Part shown: positions 26,916-34,436 of the stretch, in pieces
How positions within the stretch are numbered: position 1 is the first letter of the stretch
Layout of the letters: every line of letters starts with the position of its first letter
IMG/VR virus record: IMGVR_UViG_3300027749_000096
Coordinates: 1 to 64,000 of that record
DNA length: 64,000 bases
From: a virus
Direction: 5' to 3' (one strand)
The notes under the pieces: generated by a model
What the model was told of the DNA's origin: nothing
Seen by the model: only the letters and a program-made list of their open reading frames with translations
The model's database searches: none
Program-made: the position numbers and the translations under genes

Positions 26916-27428
26916 TTATTGGTCATAAGCAAGATTTTGATTCCCTCTTACAGAAGATTGTTGTTCTTCCATTAAGTCTTTAAATACTCCTTTAAAAGAT
27001 TGTCTTACAGCATCATACTTCTCAGCCATTCTAAGAAGAGCTGGACTTGACCCATCCCTACCAAATGTTAAAGTTTCTGTAGCCATACTTTTAGCCATGT
27101 TATCTAAGAATATTTTAATTCCATAATAAGCTCTAAATGTAGGAGTTTCATACATCTTCTTACACATGTTTAAAGCATGTATTATTTTATCATCATCTAA
27201 ACTAAAGTCAGCATTTATTTCTCTTAATATCATAGATTCCTTATCTTCTTCAGGTATATCAAAGAATGGATTCATATCTGGGTTAGGACAAGACATATAA
27301 AAAATATACGTATATATCTGTAAATATTCATCTGGATACGTATCCATTATGTCTTTAAGAAACTTTAATGTATAACAATGTTCACTAGGAATCACCTTAC
27401 CATTACTTATATCAAATATCCGTACCAT
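26916..27428 (-). CDS. Conserved phage protein, unknown
   Basis: This 170-residue protein starts MVRIFDISNGKVIPSEHCYTLKFLKDIMD and includes an FYMSCPNPDMNPFFDIPEEDKE segment and helices (HALNMCKKMYETPTFRAYYGIKIF). It ends with a Gln/Ser-rich tail. It has no catalytic motif. The compact helical layout near the terminase could fit a packaging or head-maturation helper; this is only context. Confidence 0.6.
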   Translation of the reverse strand: MVRIFDISNGKVIPSEHCYTLKFLKDIMDTYPDEYLQIYTYIFYMSCPNPDMNPFFDIPEEDKESMILREINADFSLDDDKIIHALNMCKKMYETPTFRAYYGIKIFLDNMAKSMATETLTFGRDGSSPALLRMAEKYDAVRQSFKGVFKDLMEEQQSSVRGNQNLAYDQ

Positions 27429-27432
27429 AATT

Positions 27433-27627
27433 TTATTTTCTTTCTAATGAAATGTTTTTACAAAATTTTAATTCTTTATTATTCAATGTCCATATTTCCC
27501 CATCATCCATAGCACAAGTAAATAATAAGTTATGCTCTTGACTATAATCTATAACTAAGAAAGCATACCCCTCCATATTATCTGATATTCTTTTTATGGG
27601 GAGCATTGGGTTTAACTGGATTATCAT
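27433..27627 (-). CDS. Small beta-rich protein
   Basis: This 64-residue protein has the pattern GYAFLVIDYSQEHNLLFTCAMDDGEIWTLNNKELKF, which suggests a single SH3-like or OB-like beta barrel. It starts inside the upstream gene, overlapping it by 50 bp, and ends 4 bp before the next start. An internal Met (MLPIKRI or MEGYAFL) would reduce the overlap. Confidence 0.55.
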   Translation of the reverse strand: MIIQLNPMLPIKRISDNMEGYAFLVIDYSQEHNLLFTCAMDDGEIWTLNNKELKFCKNISLERK

Positions 27628-27859
27628 TATTTACTATTTGAGGTTGTCTTAAAAAATCTCTATTTGAACTCTTCCCCATTTTTCTAAGAAGAGAATGTCC
27701 TCTTAGTTCATGATCATGCACCCATGTAACAATTCCTTTATGCTGATGTAGTTCTGTAAGATAACACTTATGTGCATTATTCTCTGGTGTAAGAAGTCCA
27801 TCATCAAAACTATTAAGAAGGTCTTCTAATAATTTAATTTCATTATTCTCCATATTCAA
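27578..27859 (-). CDS. Small protein, unknown
   Basis: This 93-residue protein (MNMENNEIKLLEDLLNSFDDGLLTP...) has an acidic helical start, then a His/Lys-rich part (HKCYLTELHQHKGIVTWVHDHELRGHSLLRKMGKSSNRDFLRQPQ). It ends in a basic tail. Its start overlaps the end of the PhoH gene by 17 bp. The basic middle may bind nucleic acid. No family recognised. Confidence 0.55.
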   Translation of the reverse strand: MNMENNEIKLLEDLLNSFDDGLLTPENNAHKCYLTELHQHKGIVTWVHDHELRGHSLLRKMGKSSNRDFLRQPQIVNNDNPVKPNAPHKKNIR

Positions 27860-28493
27860 AGTTTAAAATTTTTCCCACTAAGTCACTTCTGTGATTGTGC
27901 TTAAGTTTAACCCATTCAATGCCTTCAATCTTTTTACTAAGTTCTATAGCATAAGATAACCCATTAAAAGGATCTTTAATATCTGTTTGTTCATTATCTC
28001 CATTGATAATTATCTTACCATGTTTTCCAAGCCTAGTTAGAATAGCTAACATCTCAGCTTTAGAAAGGTTTTGGGCTTCCTCTACAATAAGAACATCATC
28101 AATAGTTTTACCTCTGATAAATTGTACAGGAAGAGCATTAACTTTTTTACTAGATATGATTTCATCTATCCTCACCTTATCATAACACTTAATTAAGTTC
28201 TCTTGGAAAGCTTCTAAATAAGGATCAAACTTTTCATTTAAACTTCCTGGTAGAAAACCTAATGAATGACCCACTTCTACAGCAGCTCTAGTAACTAAGA
28301 TTTGTTCATATTGTTTTTTAAATAAAAAATCTAAAGCTGTTACAGCTGACACTAAACTTTTACCACATCCTGCTCTACCTGTAATAATAACTATTTGATT
28401 ATCAATGATTAATCTTTTAGTATCTTTCTGTTCTTCATTGAGTGATATTTTATATTTAATTTCACCCTTTAAAACTTTCTTTTCTTTTTCCAT
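27843..28493 (-). CDS. phoH: PhoH-like P-loop ATPase
   Basis: This 216-residue ATPase shows Walker A GRAGCGKS (39-46), the PhoH-specific segment PGSLNEKFDPYLEAF (82-96), Walker B DDVLIVEEAQN (132-142) and motif NGDNEQTD. It is the short single-domain PhoH form common in phages. Function in phages is unsettled; a helicase- or RNA-related ATPase role is assumed. It lies in the late minus operon beside a PD-(D/E)XK nuclease, a pairing that recurs in crAss-like phages. The stop-start junction with 28493 overlaps by 1 bp. Confidence 0.9.
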   Translation of the reverse strand: MEKEKKVLKGEIKYKISLNEEQKDTKRLIIDNQIVIITGRAGCGKSLVSAVTALDFLFKKQYEQILVTRAAVEVGHSLGFLPGSLNEKFDPYLEAFQENLIKCYDKVRIDEIISSKKVNALPVQFIRGKTIDDVLIVEEAQNLSKAEMLAILTRLGKHGKIIINGDNEQTDIKDPFNGLSYAIELSKKIEGIEWVKLKHNHRSDLVGKILNFEYGE

Positions 28494-29323
28494 TAAGATT
28501 TAACTTTTAGATTATGTTTATTATCTTCCAACCAATGTATAATATCAATAGTTTCTTTCTTTAAATAAGGCAAATCATATTGCACTACTTCAGTGACAAT
28601 AGGATTACCATCAGTATCAAGAGCAGATATAGGGTTGTCAAACCTATCCCGTCCTGCCTCTTCAAACATGATGTGATGAATTGTAATGGTACCTGCAGTA
28701 AGCTTAGGATTATGTTTAAGAATAATAAACATATACATACTAAGCTGAATAGCATAATGATTAAGATTACAATCATCAAGATGATTGAGAGGAGAAGACA
28801 TTTTTTGAGAAACACCTTCCCAATTAGTAAATCCTTCAAGTTTAATTTCTTTATTAGTTTTATAATCTGTTATATGTACCACCCCATTAATAACTTCCAC
28901 TAAATCAGATTGACCACAGATGCCAGCAGATTTTAAATACACCATGTGTTCAGGGTAGACACCATTACCTATTTTTTGATTAGGTGAATATTTAATTCCT
29001 TCTTTCTCTATAGGTTTAAAAATAGGAACAGTGGTTCCATATCTTTCCATGTTCTCTAATCCACATATATCAGCTTCACGTTGGTTGTGATACCAAGTAC
29101 CTAAAGTTGTAGCTCTATTAGCTTCAGACTTCCAAGCTTCTTTAATTTCTGCAGGGGTCATCCCATACCATTTACTCTTTTTACTTTTAGCCACTTTAGC
29201 AGCTATTTTTTCTGCATCAAATGGTTGTTTAAAGTTTGATATTAAACTAGTTACACTTAACCAATTAGTATCATCCCCACTTGTGTATTTGTGATTGTGT
29301 GCTGTAAATTGTAATATACTCAT
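28493..29323 (-). CDS. PD-(D/E)XK family nuclease
   Basis: This 276-residue protein carries GICGQSDLVEVINGVVHITDYKTNKEI (about 131-157), i.e. the GxxD...DYKTNK active-site core of the PD-(D/E)XK/Cas4-RecB-like nucleases, and QLSMYMFIL (about 188-196), the Q..Y motif that follows it. The N-terminal TLGTWYHNQRE supplies the conserved His/Glu helix. It probably processes DNA ends for recombination or packaging. It sits between the PhoH gene and a Cys-rich small protein, overlapping both by a few bases. Confidence 0.88.
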   Translation of the reverse strand: MSILQFTAHNHKYTSGDDTNWLSVTSLISNFKQPFDAEKIAAKVAKSKKSKWYGMTPAEIKEAWKSEANRATTLGTWYHNQREADICGLENMERYGTTVPIFKPIEKEGIKYSPNQKIGNGVYPEHMVYLKSAGICGQSDLVEVINGVVHITDYKTNKEIKLEGFTNWEGVSQKMSSPLNHLDDCNLNHYAIQLSMYMFIILKHNPKLTAGTITIHHIMFEEAGRDRFDNPISALDTDGNPIVTEVVQYDLPYLKKETIDIIHWLEDNKHNLKVKS

Positions 29324-29655
29324 AATGCTAATTTTAAATTTAGTTGGTCTTCCTCTTGTTGAGAAAGTTCAGCATCCCAATAGTTATTAGGACAAGCAGA
29401 ACTAAGACTTCTTGTTTTAAATGATAGTGAACATCCACATCCTCCTTTAAGTTGGTTGCAACATGGAGCAGTTCCTACCACCATACATCCATCCCCTGAT
29501 TCATCATATAAATCAGATGGGCATAATCTACAAATCCTCATTCTCTCTGCAGCTATTTCTTCTACGTCCTCACGTTTAAATACACTATTAGTAATACCCT
29601 CTATTATCTGTCCTTTGTTTTTCCAAATAGATATTATATTATTTTTTAATGACAT
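29320..29655 (-). CDS. Cys-rich zinc-binding protein
   Basis: This 111-residue protein has a helical N-terminus and a Cys cluster CRLCPSDLYDESGDGCMVV...CCNQLKGGCGCS...ACPNNYWD. With at least eight Cys it can form two zinc sites. It overlaps the nuclease start by 4 bp (ATGA). Such proteins are common in crAss-like packaging-adjacent operons. The reaction is unknown; DNA or protein binding is likely. Confidence 0.65.
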   Translation of the reverse strand: MSLKNNIISIWKNKGQIIEGITNSVFKREDVEEIAAERMRICRLCPSDLYDESGDGCMVVGTAPCCNQLKGGCGCSLSFKTRSLSSACPNNYWDAELSQQEEDQLNLKLAL

Positions 29656-30031
29656 TGGTACGTTTTTTATGTAATTTAATAAAATCTTTTCTCTGACCTT
29701 CTTCCTTCATAACTTCTTTAACAGCTTTTAAGTTTAATAAGTTTTCCACTGTTTTAAATCTAGCTGTCATTTGCTGCAATCCTTTTTGTTTATTAGACTC
29801 TTCCCATTTTTCTAAAAACTTAATTTCTTCATCTAGCTTCCAATGCTTTACAACAAAATCTCCTAAATTAGAAATATGTATTCTAGAATGTTTCATACTA
29901 CTAAGAGACTTTCTAACTTCTTGCCAGTAGTAGTTTATTACATCTTCTACAAGCTTATCAGGTATAGATAGTTCTTCAGCTACTACAGGAATATACTCTT
30001 TAGATTTTTTAGGTCTCAGCAACGTATACAA
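29639..30031 (-). CDS. HU/IHF-like DNA-binding protein
   Basis: This 130-residue protein's first 75 residues read VVAEELSIPDKLVEDVINYYWQEVRKSLSSMKHSRIHISNLGDFVVKHWKL. The V..V.........EV...L......I.I.NLG.F pattern is that of the HU/IHF fold (helix-helix then beta hairpin), without the usual long arm but with a helical C-terminal extension. It would bend or coat phage DNA. crAss-like phages are known to carry IHF-like proteins. It overlaps the gene at 30009 by 23 bp. Confidence 0.7.
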   Translation of the reverse strand: MYTLLRPKKSKEYIPVVAEELSIPDKLVEDVINYYWQEVRKSLSSMKHSRIHISNLGDFVVKHWKLDEEIKFLEKWEESNKQKGLQQMTARFKTVENLLNLKAVKEVMKEEGQRKDFIKLHKKRTNVIKK

Positions 30032-30374
30032 ATTTAAAATTAAGAAGAATGTTTCCTACAGAACAAACCTTCATCTCTGGATTAATAAATATTTTTTTCT
30101 TATTCTTCCCTTCCTTTACAAGAAGGTTTTTCTTTTCCACCTTTCTAAGAGAGTTACGTACAGATTGAATAGAAGAAAATATATTCTTAGAAAAAGCTTT
30201 CTGACAAAAACTAGAAAGTTCTTGATCTCCTTCTATAGCAAGATAGGTGAGACAGTTTAAATCTGCTTCACTAATTGATATTTTATTTATATAACAATGT
30301 GTAAGTATTTGGTACTGTACAATTTCCCATTTATTCAACTTTGCTTTCTTATCTATTTGATTTACAATAGCCAT
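30009..30374 (-). CDS. Winged-helix-like regulator candidate
   Basis: This 121-residue protein starts with a Lys-rich helix and contains SIQSVRNSLRKVEKKNLLVKEGKNKKKIFINPEM (about 66-98). This is a recognition-helix plus wing layout typical of winged helix-turn-helix proteins. It is in a chain with the HU-like gene (23-bp overlap) and the GNAT gene (1-bp overlap). A transcription regulator is plausible; the family is not named. Confidence 0.6.
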   Translation of the reverse strand: MAIVNQIDKKAKLNKWEIVQYQILTHCYINKISISEADLNCLTYLAIEGDQELSSFCQKAFSKNIFSSIQSVRNSLRKVEKKNLLVKEGKNKKKIFINPEMKVCSVGNILLNFKFVYVAET

Positions 30375-30811
30375 TATAGTTCTAATTTAAAACTCATATA
30401 ATCTTCTTTAGTGTTGTTCCAGTCTTTATATAAAAGAATAGGAACAGCTCCAAAGTTTTCAAATATTTTCCAGCTGGCTCCCTTACGGGCTTCCCCTATT
30501 AAATATTTAAATTCAGAATTAGTCCCCCACTCTATAGCTAGTTTTATAAGGTCATGACCTATTCCTTTTCTCTGATGTGATGGAAGAACAGTGAAACTAT
30601 CTACATGTAGCACGTTGGTTGATTGCCACGATAGTAATACTTCTGCTATCAATTCAGAGTTTTCTTTAAGCCATATACCCTGGAAGTTTTTTTCCTCTTG
30701 TAACATATACAGTTTATATCCAGTGTCCCATCTAAGTTCTTTAGGATGTTCCTTTTCAAACTTAATGGTTTCATTATAATCCTTTAATTTATACAGGGGG
30801 GACATATTCAT
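30374..30811 (-). CDS. GNAT-family N-acetyltransferase
   Basis: In this 145-residue protein the acetyl-CoA-binding motif A is VDSFTVLPSHQRKGIGHDLIKLAIEW (about 70-95), with the Q/RxxGxG/A core QRKGIG. Strand and helix order on both sides fit a complete single-domain GNAT. The substrate is unknown; phage GNATs may modify host proteins or DNA-linked compounds. It overlaps the downstream gene by one base. Confidence 0.85.
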   Translation of the reverse strand: MNMSPLYKLKDYNETIKFEKEHPKELRWDTGYKLYMLQEEKNFQGIWLKENSELIAEVLLSWQSTNVLHVDSFTVLPSHQRKGIGHDLIKLAIEWGTNSEFKYLIGEARKGASWKIFENFGAVPILLYKDWNNTKEDYMSFKLEL

Positions 30812-30813
30812 TC

Positions 30814-31203
30814 TTATACTTTTCTAAGTGTACGTTCTTTTTTTACTGGTTCTTCTTCTTTTGTTTCAACTGTTGATTCTGGTTCTTGTGTTCCTTGTCC
30901 AGGAATTAACACCTCATCTCCTAGTTGTACACCAGCCTCTACTAAGTCTGGGTTATTATCCAAATCTTCTTGAGTGATGGTATGAGGAATAGCTCCTTCT
31001 GGTACATCACTAGACTGACGTTGAGGGTTGGTGATCTGAGCAATCATACTCAAAGCCTTAAGCTCCTCCATTCTTTGTACTGCTAACCTAGTGTTAAGTT
31101 CTTGTAATTCAACTTGAACTTTCTTCACTTCAATTTGTTCAGATAGAAATTTAATAACTTCTTCTTTAGTTGGAGCTTGTTGCTCTGTCTGTTCTTTTTT
31201 CAT
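30814..31203 (-). CDS. Acidic coiled-coil protein
   Basis: This 129-residue Glu/Gln-rich protein (MKKEQTEQQAPTKEEVIKF...) has a coiled-coil half (VQVELQELNTRLAVQRMEELKALSM) and a low-complexity acidic tail (EPESTVETKEEEPVKKERTLRKV). It ends 3 bp before the GNAT start. No catalytic residue pattern is visible. It may be a structural or assembly cofactor. Confidence 0.6.
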   Translation of the reverse strand: MKKEQTEQQAPTKEEVIKFLSEQIEVKKVQVELQELNTRLAVQRMEELKALSMIAQITNPQRQSSDVPEGAIPHTITQEDLDNNPDLVEAGVQLGDEVLIPGQGTQEPESTVETKEEEPVKKERTLRKV

Positions 31204-31209
31204 TGTTTT

Positions 31210-31467
31210 TTATTTAAGTGTTAATACTTTTACTACATTCATTTGAGCATTAAGAATTTCTCCTATAGTATGACTATACAATTGATTTCTTAATTGAACT
31301 GTATTTATATTATGTCCATCATATGCATCAAATTGTTTCCAATGTTCATTTAATAAATCAGCAAGTTCTGCACACAGCTCTTTAGCTCTATTTACTTTAG
31401 GATCTCCACTAGGATTAAATGTTAGCCCTACTAATTTTTCTCCAAATGTCATTTCTCTTGTTTCCAT
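31210..31467 (-). CDS. Small conserved-looking protein
   Basis: This 85-residue protein (METREMTFGEKLVGLTFNPSGDP...) has a helical N-terminal half. The MTFGEKLVGxxFNPSGDxxVxxxKxxxAxxxDL arrangement is a pattern I associate with a widespread small phage protein of unknown function (Acb2-type cyclic-nucleotide sponges begin similarly with FNPS....V...K). The Acb2/Tad-like similarity is suggestive only. It lies in a late-operon gene cluster with unknown neighbours. Confidence 0.6.
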   Translation of the reverse strand: METREMTFGEKLVGLTFNPSGDPKVNRAKELCAELADLLNEHWKQFDAYDGHNINTVQLRNQLYSHTIGEILNAQMNVVKVLTLK

Positions 31468-31482
31468 TATTTTATTTTTTAA

Positions 31483-31785
31483 TTATAAATCTAAATCATT
31501 ATCTGAGCCTGGGATATCCTCATCTTCTGTATCATAATAAAATTCTTTATACTTCTTAAAGAACTCTTTATAAGGAGTGTCTATAATATATGTATCCCCT
31601 CCCTTAGTATATATAGATGTACACCCATATGCAAGAGCTCCCTCTTCATCTGATGTAAGTTTGGCTGCCTCAATACAATCCATATCAAATATAAAAGGCA
31701 TCCATTTACCATTATCCTCTATACCAAGAGCCTCCAGCTTAGAGAGGTCTAAAGAAACACATTGTAAATTACATTCATGTAACAT
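31483..31785 (-). CDS. Small acidic protein
   Basis: This 100-residue protein has an N-terminal domain with Cys (MLHECNLQCVSLDLSKLEA). It contains KWMPFIFDMDCIEAAKLTSDEEGALAYGCTSIYTKGGDTYIIDTPYKEF and an Asp-rich C-terminus (DTEDEDIPGSDNDLDL). The beta-rich core and acidic tail are compatible with a DNA-mimic or a small binding protein. Unrecognised. Confidence 0.6.
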   Translation of the reverse strand: MLHECNLQCVSLDLSKLEALGIEDNGKWMPFIFDMDCIEAAKLTSDEEGALAYGCTSIYTKGGDTYIIDTPYKEFFKKYKEFYYDTEDEDIPGSDNDLDL

Positions 31786-31786
31786 A

Positions 31787-31990
31787 TTATATAGTTGTTT
31801 GTTGTTTAGGTGAAACTGAATACTTATTATAGTTTATATACTTACTCTTGTTATTCCCCTTAATAATACCAGCTACAATCATTCTTTCTGTTATTCCATC
31901 CCTTACATCAATAACAGGAATTATTCTTTTCATCCCATCCCTGTTTATACTTTCTCTATAATGGGAATCTGTGTGTGGAGTCTTACTCAT
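31787..31990 (-). CDS. Small protein at head of late operon; start uncertain
   Basis: This 67-residue reading (MSKTPHTDSHYRESINRDGM...) ends in a basic tail. Its ATG at 31990 lies inside the promoter-like motif at 31988-32002, which would make the transcript leaderless. An in-frame ATG at codon 20 (31933, MKRIIPVIDVRDG...) gives a 48-residue protein with a leader of the same length as other late genes. The first gene of the long minus-strand operon is therefore uncertain in its start. Confidence 0.55.
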   Translation of the reverse strand: MSKTPHTDSHYRESINRDGMKRIIPVIDVRDGITERMIVAGIIKGNNKSKYINYNKYSVSPKQQTTI

Positions 31991-32002
31991 AATATAATAT
32001 AC
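31988..32002 (-). promoter_or_regulatory. Candidate promoter of the leftward late operon
   Basis: The plus strand reads CATAATATAATATAC, 14 of 15 identical to the motif at 3871 and 57716. It is the most upstream position for the leftward gene run, at the divergence from the rightward genes. Confidence 0.5.
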
Positions 32003-32242
32003 TTTAAATGTTTAAACTTAGCAAATTTATTATTCTAATTTATATACCCCTATATAAACTTATCCCCCCTTTATTCACATACATATTACACCCCCTCCCT
32101 CTTTTTTATATTAATTTTTTTTTGTAGAAAAAAGTTTGATGTTAGAGAATGGGATTACCTATTGGTCAAAACCCCCACTCCGTTTTGGTGGACAGGTGTG
32201 TCCCCCATAATTCATATTTATAAACGCATAAAACTTAACAAA
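32003..32242. promoter_or_regulatory. Divergent intergenic region with C-tracts
   Basis: The 240 bp between the leftward and rightward gene runs hold several C-tracts on the plus strand (ATACCCCTATA, ATCCCCCCTTT, ACACCCCCTCCC). A T-rich stretch and a small hairpin (CAAAAC...GTTTTG near 32168-32185) are also present. The C-runs could form a G-quadruplex on the minus strand. This is the natural place for early promoters and possibly an origin; no DnaA-box array can be read with confidence. Confidence 0.4.
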
Positions 32243-32548
32243 ATGCAAAAAGAATTTAAAGCAGTAGTAGAAACAGTATCTGATGTAGTGAAAACTAAAA
32301 AGAATGACAGCAGAAGTACATATAATGTATGTACAGTTAAATTTCTTAACGGTAGTCTACAAGGTAAAACTTACTTTGCACAACGTACTTTAACAAACAA
32401 AGACGGTGTAGAGAAGAAACCTGTTACCAAAGGACAAGAAGTACTTGTGTATTTATCACTTGTAGATAACAAACCGTTCTTTGAAATCAGTTCTGGTAGC
32501 AGTGATGTAGACAGTGCTGATGACATTATGGCTGCACTTGGGTTATAG
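32243..32548 (+). CDS. First early gene, small conserved-looking protein
   Basis: This 101-residue protein starts MQKEFKAVVETVSDVV at 32243 after the A-rich leader AAACTTAACAAA; an upstream in-frame start at 32162 lies in the non-coding control region and is rejected. The sequence suggests a small beta-barrel (VKFLNGSLQGKTYFAQRTL... GQEVLVYLSLVDNKPFFEISSG). An OB-like or DNA-binding small protein is possible. It is followed directly by a strong terminator, so it forms a single-gene early transcript. Confidence 0.65.
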   Translation: MQKEFKAVVETVSDVVKTKKNDSRSTYNVCTVKFLNGSLQGKTYFAQRTLTNKDGVEKKPVTKGQEVLVYLSLVDNKPFFEISSGSSDVDSADDIMAALGL

Positions 32549-32559
32549 AACCCAAACAC

Positions 32560-32596
32560 AACACACACATATTAAACAATATGTGTGTGTTTTTTA
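32560..32596 (+). terminator. Rho-independent terminator after 32243-32548
   Basis: The stem ACACACACATATT...AATATGTGTGTGT (13 bp, 4-nt loop) is followed by six T residues and ends the first early gene. Confidence 0.85.
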
Positions 32597-32676
32597 ATTG
32601 ACCTTACAAGAGTCTACCAACAGATTCTACCTATACATATTTCTTTTATTTCTTAACACACTAAATTCATTTAACA

Positions 32677-32814
32677 ATGAAACAAATTAATCTCACAATC
32701 AGAGAATGGTTCACCTTTAAAGAAATTGCTACCTTCATGTATGAGTTTACAGTTAATAAAGACTCTGTCATAATTAAGTGTGAAGCTCATTACTTAGAAC
32801 CACTAGGTTACTAA
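32677..32814 (+). CDS. Small ORF downstream of first early gene
   Basis: This 45-residue ORF (MKQINLTIREWFTFKEIATF...) has the usual A/T-rich leader TTAACAATG and ends GAACCACTAGGTTACTAA. It is followed by a hairpin with a T-run. It is mildly amphipathic with no known motif. It may be a true small early protein. Confidence 0.5.
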   Translation: MKQINLTIREWFTFKEIATFMYEFTVNKDSVIIKCEAHYLEPLGY

Positions 32815-32822
32815 ACAAATTA

Positions 32823-32885
32823 AGACCTGTATAATATACATATATAAACTCATATAGACATATTTATTTTATACAGGTCTTTGTT
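32823..32885 (+). terminator. Large hairpin with terminal T residues
   Basis: AGACCTGTATA (32823-32833) pairs perfectly with TATACAGGTCT (32870-32880), closing a 36-nt AT-rich loop and followed by TTTG. It ends the small gene at 32677 or starts the structured-RNA region. Confidence 0.55.
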
Positions 32886-33506
32886 ACTATTTTAGCCTAA
32901 AAAAGTTGTCTCCAGCCTGTGGACATACCTGACTTTACTATTGATAATCAATTAGTTGTGTGTGAGGGTGATGATGGGTGGAAACACCTCAATCTATTCT
33001 ATTAACACACAGAATGTGCTGAAAAAAACAAAAAATTTGTGGATGAGATGGCTATAACTCTTTAGAGATGAATAAACTCTTACAAACTTGTGGGGCTTCT
33101 ATGTTATTTATACATTAGTATTATCAGTACTACGTATATATTCAAACACTCTGATAAGGTGTTAATAACAAGATGGTGCAGACTTAAAAATCAAGTAGTG
33201 CTTATATATAGGGATAACAGATACCTATTTATATAGCTCTTTAAGGCAGTGATGTCACAATTCTGTAATGTTGTACAAACCACCTCAACATTTAGTCTAT
33301 AGGTTTGTGGTAAACCTAACTAACAATATCTATTTATCTATAAGGATAAATTAGATGCTTCTGATGTTTAGATGTTAGACCGTCACTTCTTATATGGTTA
33401 TAAGGAGATACATTAGCAGTTTATTATTATTTATGACACATTTAACGGGGCTGAGACCACAGCCCAAAGTCTTAACTCAAATCCTTTGTCTGTAGGATAT
33501 ATACAG
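32886..33506 (+). ncRNA. Structured non-coding region A (620 bp)
   Basis: No convincing ORF lies here on either strand, yet simple hairpins are frequent. TAGGTTT/AAACCTA closes a 5-nt loop at 33300-33318; ATTTATC/GATAAAT occurs at 33332-33351; CTTATA/TATAAG at about 33389-33404; GGGCTG/CAGCCC at about 33447-33464; GTCTCCA/TGTGGAC at about 32899-32914. Such density in AT-rich phage DNA suggests a folded RNA, transcribed rightward with the early genes. The family is unknown. Confidence 0.55.
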
Positions 33507-33731
33507 ATGACAACAATTATGAAAAGTTTTAGAATTGAATGGGATACATTAAGAAATGGTCAATTCCCAACAGAACAAATGGAATCTTGTGGATTATCTG
33601 TATCTGTAACTAAGTTATCTGTATTTAAACAAGAGATAGAGTTAACTTCTACTACAGATGAAGATATTACACCATATTTAGCATTTGAAATAGGATGTTT
33701 AGTCACTGCTAGTGTTTATTCTAATAGATAA
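33507..33731 (+). CDS. Small protein embedded in structured RNA region
   Basis: This 74-residue protein starts MTTIMKSFRIEWDTLRNGQF at 33507. An earlier in-frame ATG at 33486 lies in the structured leader, and a later one at 33519 is also possible. It is beta-rich with two Cys and a hydrophobic C-terminal part (YLAFEIGCLVTASVYSNR). The gene is framed on both sides by long structured non-coding DNA, so it may be an ORF carried inside the RNA locus. Function unknown. Confidence 0.5.
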   Translation: MTTIMKSFRIEWDTLRNGQFPTEQMESCGLSVSVTKLSVFKQEIELTSTTDEDITPYLAFEIGCLVTASVYSNR

Positions 33732-34436
33732 ACTCCGTCTGATCAACGGGGGCTTAATTATAGTGGTTAAGCAGGAAAAGAGTTATGGGTAACAACCATA
33801 AATGTTGATTATGACTCAAACAAAAGGTGAAGACCATTCCTAGAGGGTAAAACTAATCCTATAAATCAACTGTAGGTATTCCCTGGAAGACTGGCTATTA
33901 AGGAAGCATAGTTAACACTCATATTGTCTGATGTATCAGAAGTGTTCTACCTTTTTACCAGTCTTTACGGAATAAAAGCAGTTGTAACAAATACTAGTTA
34001 GTAAGCATATAAACTGTGAAGGTTTATGTTGAAATAAGGCTGGAAGAGTGTTACCACAAAACTTGTAATTCAGAGGTCAAGAACCTGCTTACATGTTACA
34101 ACTGAGTGCAGAGGGGAATAAAGTATTGTTGCTTTTTCTTTAACCAAGCAAACATCCAGTAAGTTACTGGCGTTGGGTCACCATAACAGACAAGTGACAT
34201 TTTTTAAAAAACTTAATAACTTTGCAAGTTGTTGAGCACACCAGTTTCTTTGAGACCTTCTAAACAACTTTCTAAAATTATTTATATTACCTAGGAATCT
34301 GATATAAATAAGGGTACAATCCATTAAGTAATGATATAGGTATATTGCCGAACTGTTTAGAAATAAAACTCAAAGTTTTAGGTGTAAAACACAAACTCAA
34401 AAAGGATATGTCTTCCTTATAATAGACAGGAATGTT
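33732..34436 (+). ncRNA. Structured non-coding region B (705 bp), candidate large RNA
   Basis: No gene lies in these 705 bp, but long-range pairing is strong. AAGACTGG (33887-33894) pairs with CCAGTCTT (33958-33965), enclosing AACACT/AGTGTT (33914-33919/33941-33946) and TCTGA-TGTA-TCAGA (33927-33940). CAGTTGTAAC (33979-33988) pairs with GTTACAACTG (34095-34104), followed inward by GTAAGCA/TGCTTAC (34001-34007/34086-34092). CCAGTA/TACTGG lies at 34156-34170. AAGTTGTT/AACAACTT spans 34226-34270. The length and layout recall giant ornate phage RNAs (ROOL, GOLLD type). No family is confirmed. Confidence 0.65.

Noticed and set aside
32162-32242. Upstream extension of the first early gene to 32162
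   Set aside because: The extra codons cover the C-tract/hairpin control region and the start at 32243 has the usual A-rich leader.
34177-34205. Possible terminator GTCAC...GTGAC followed by T residues inside structured region B
   Set aside because: The stem has only 5 bp with a 12-nt loop; too weak to call as a terminator on its own, though it may end the RNA.
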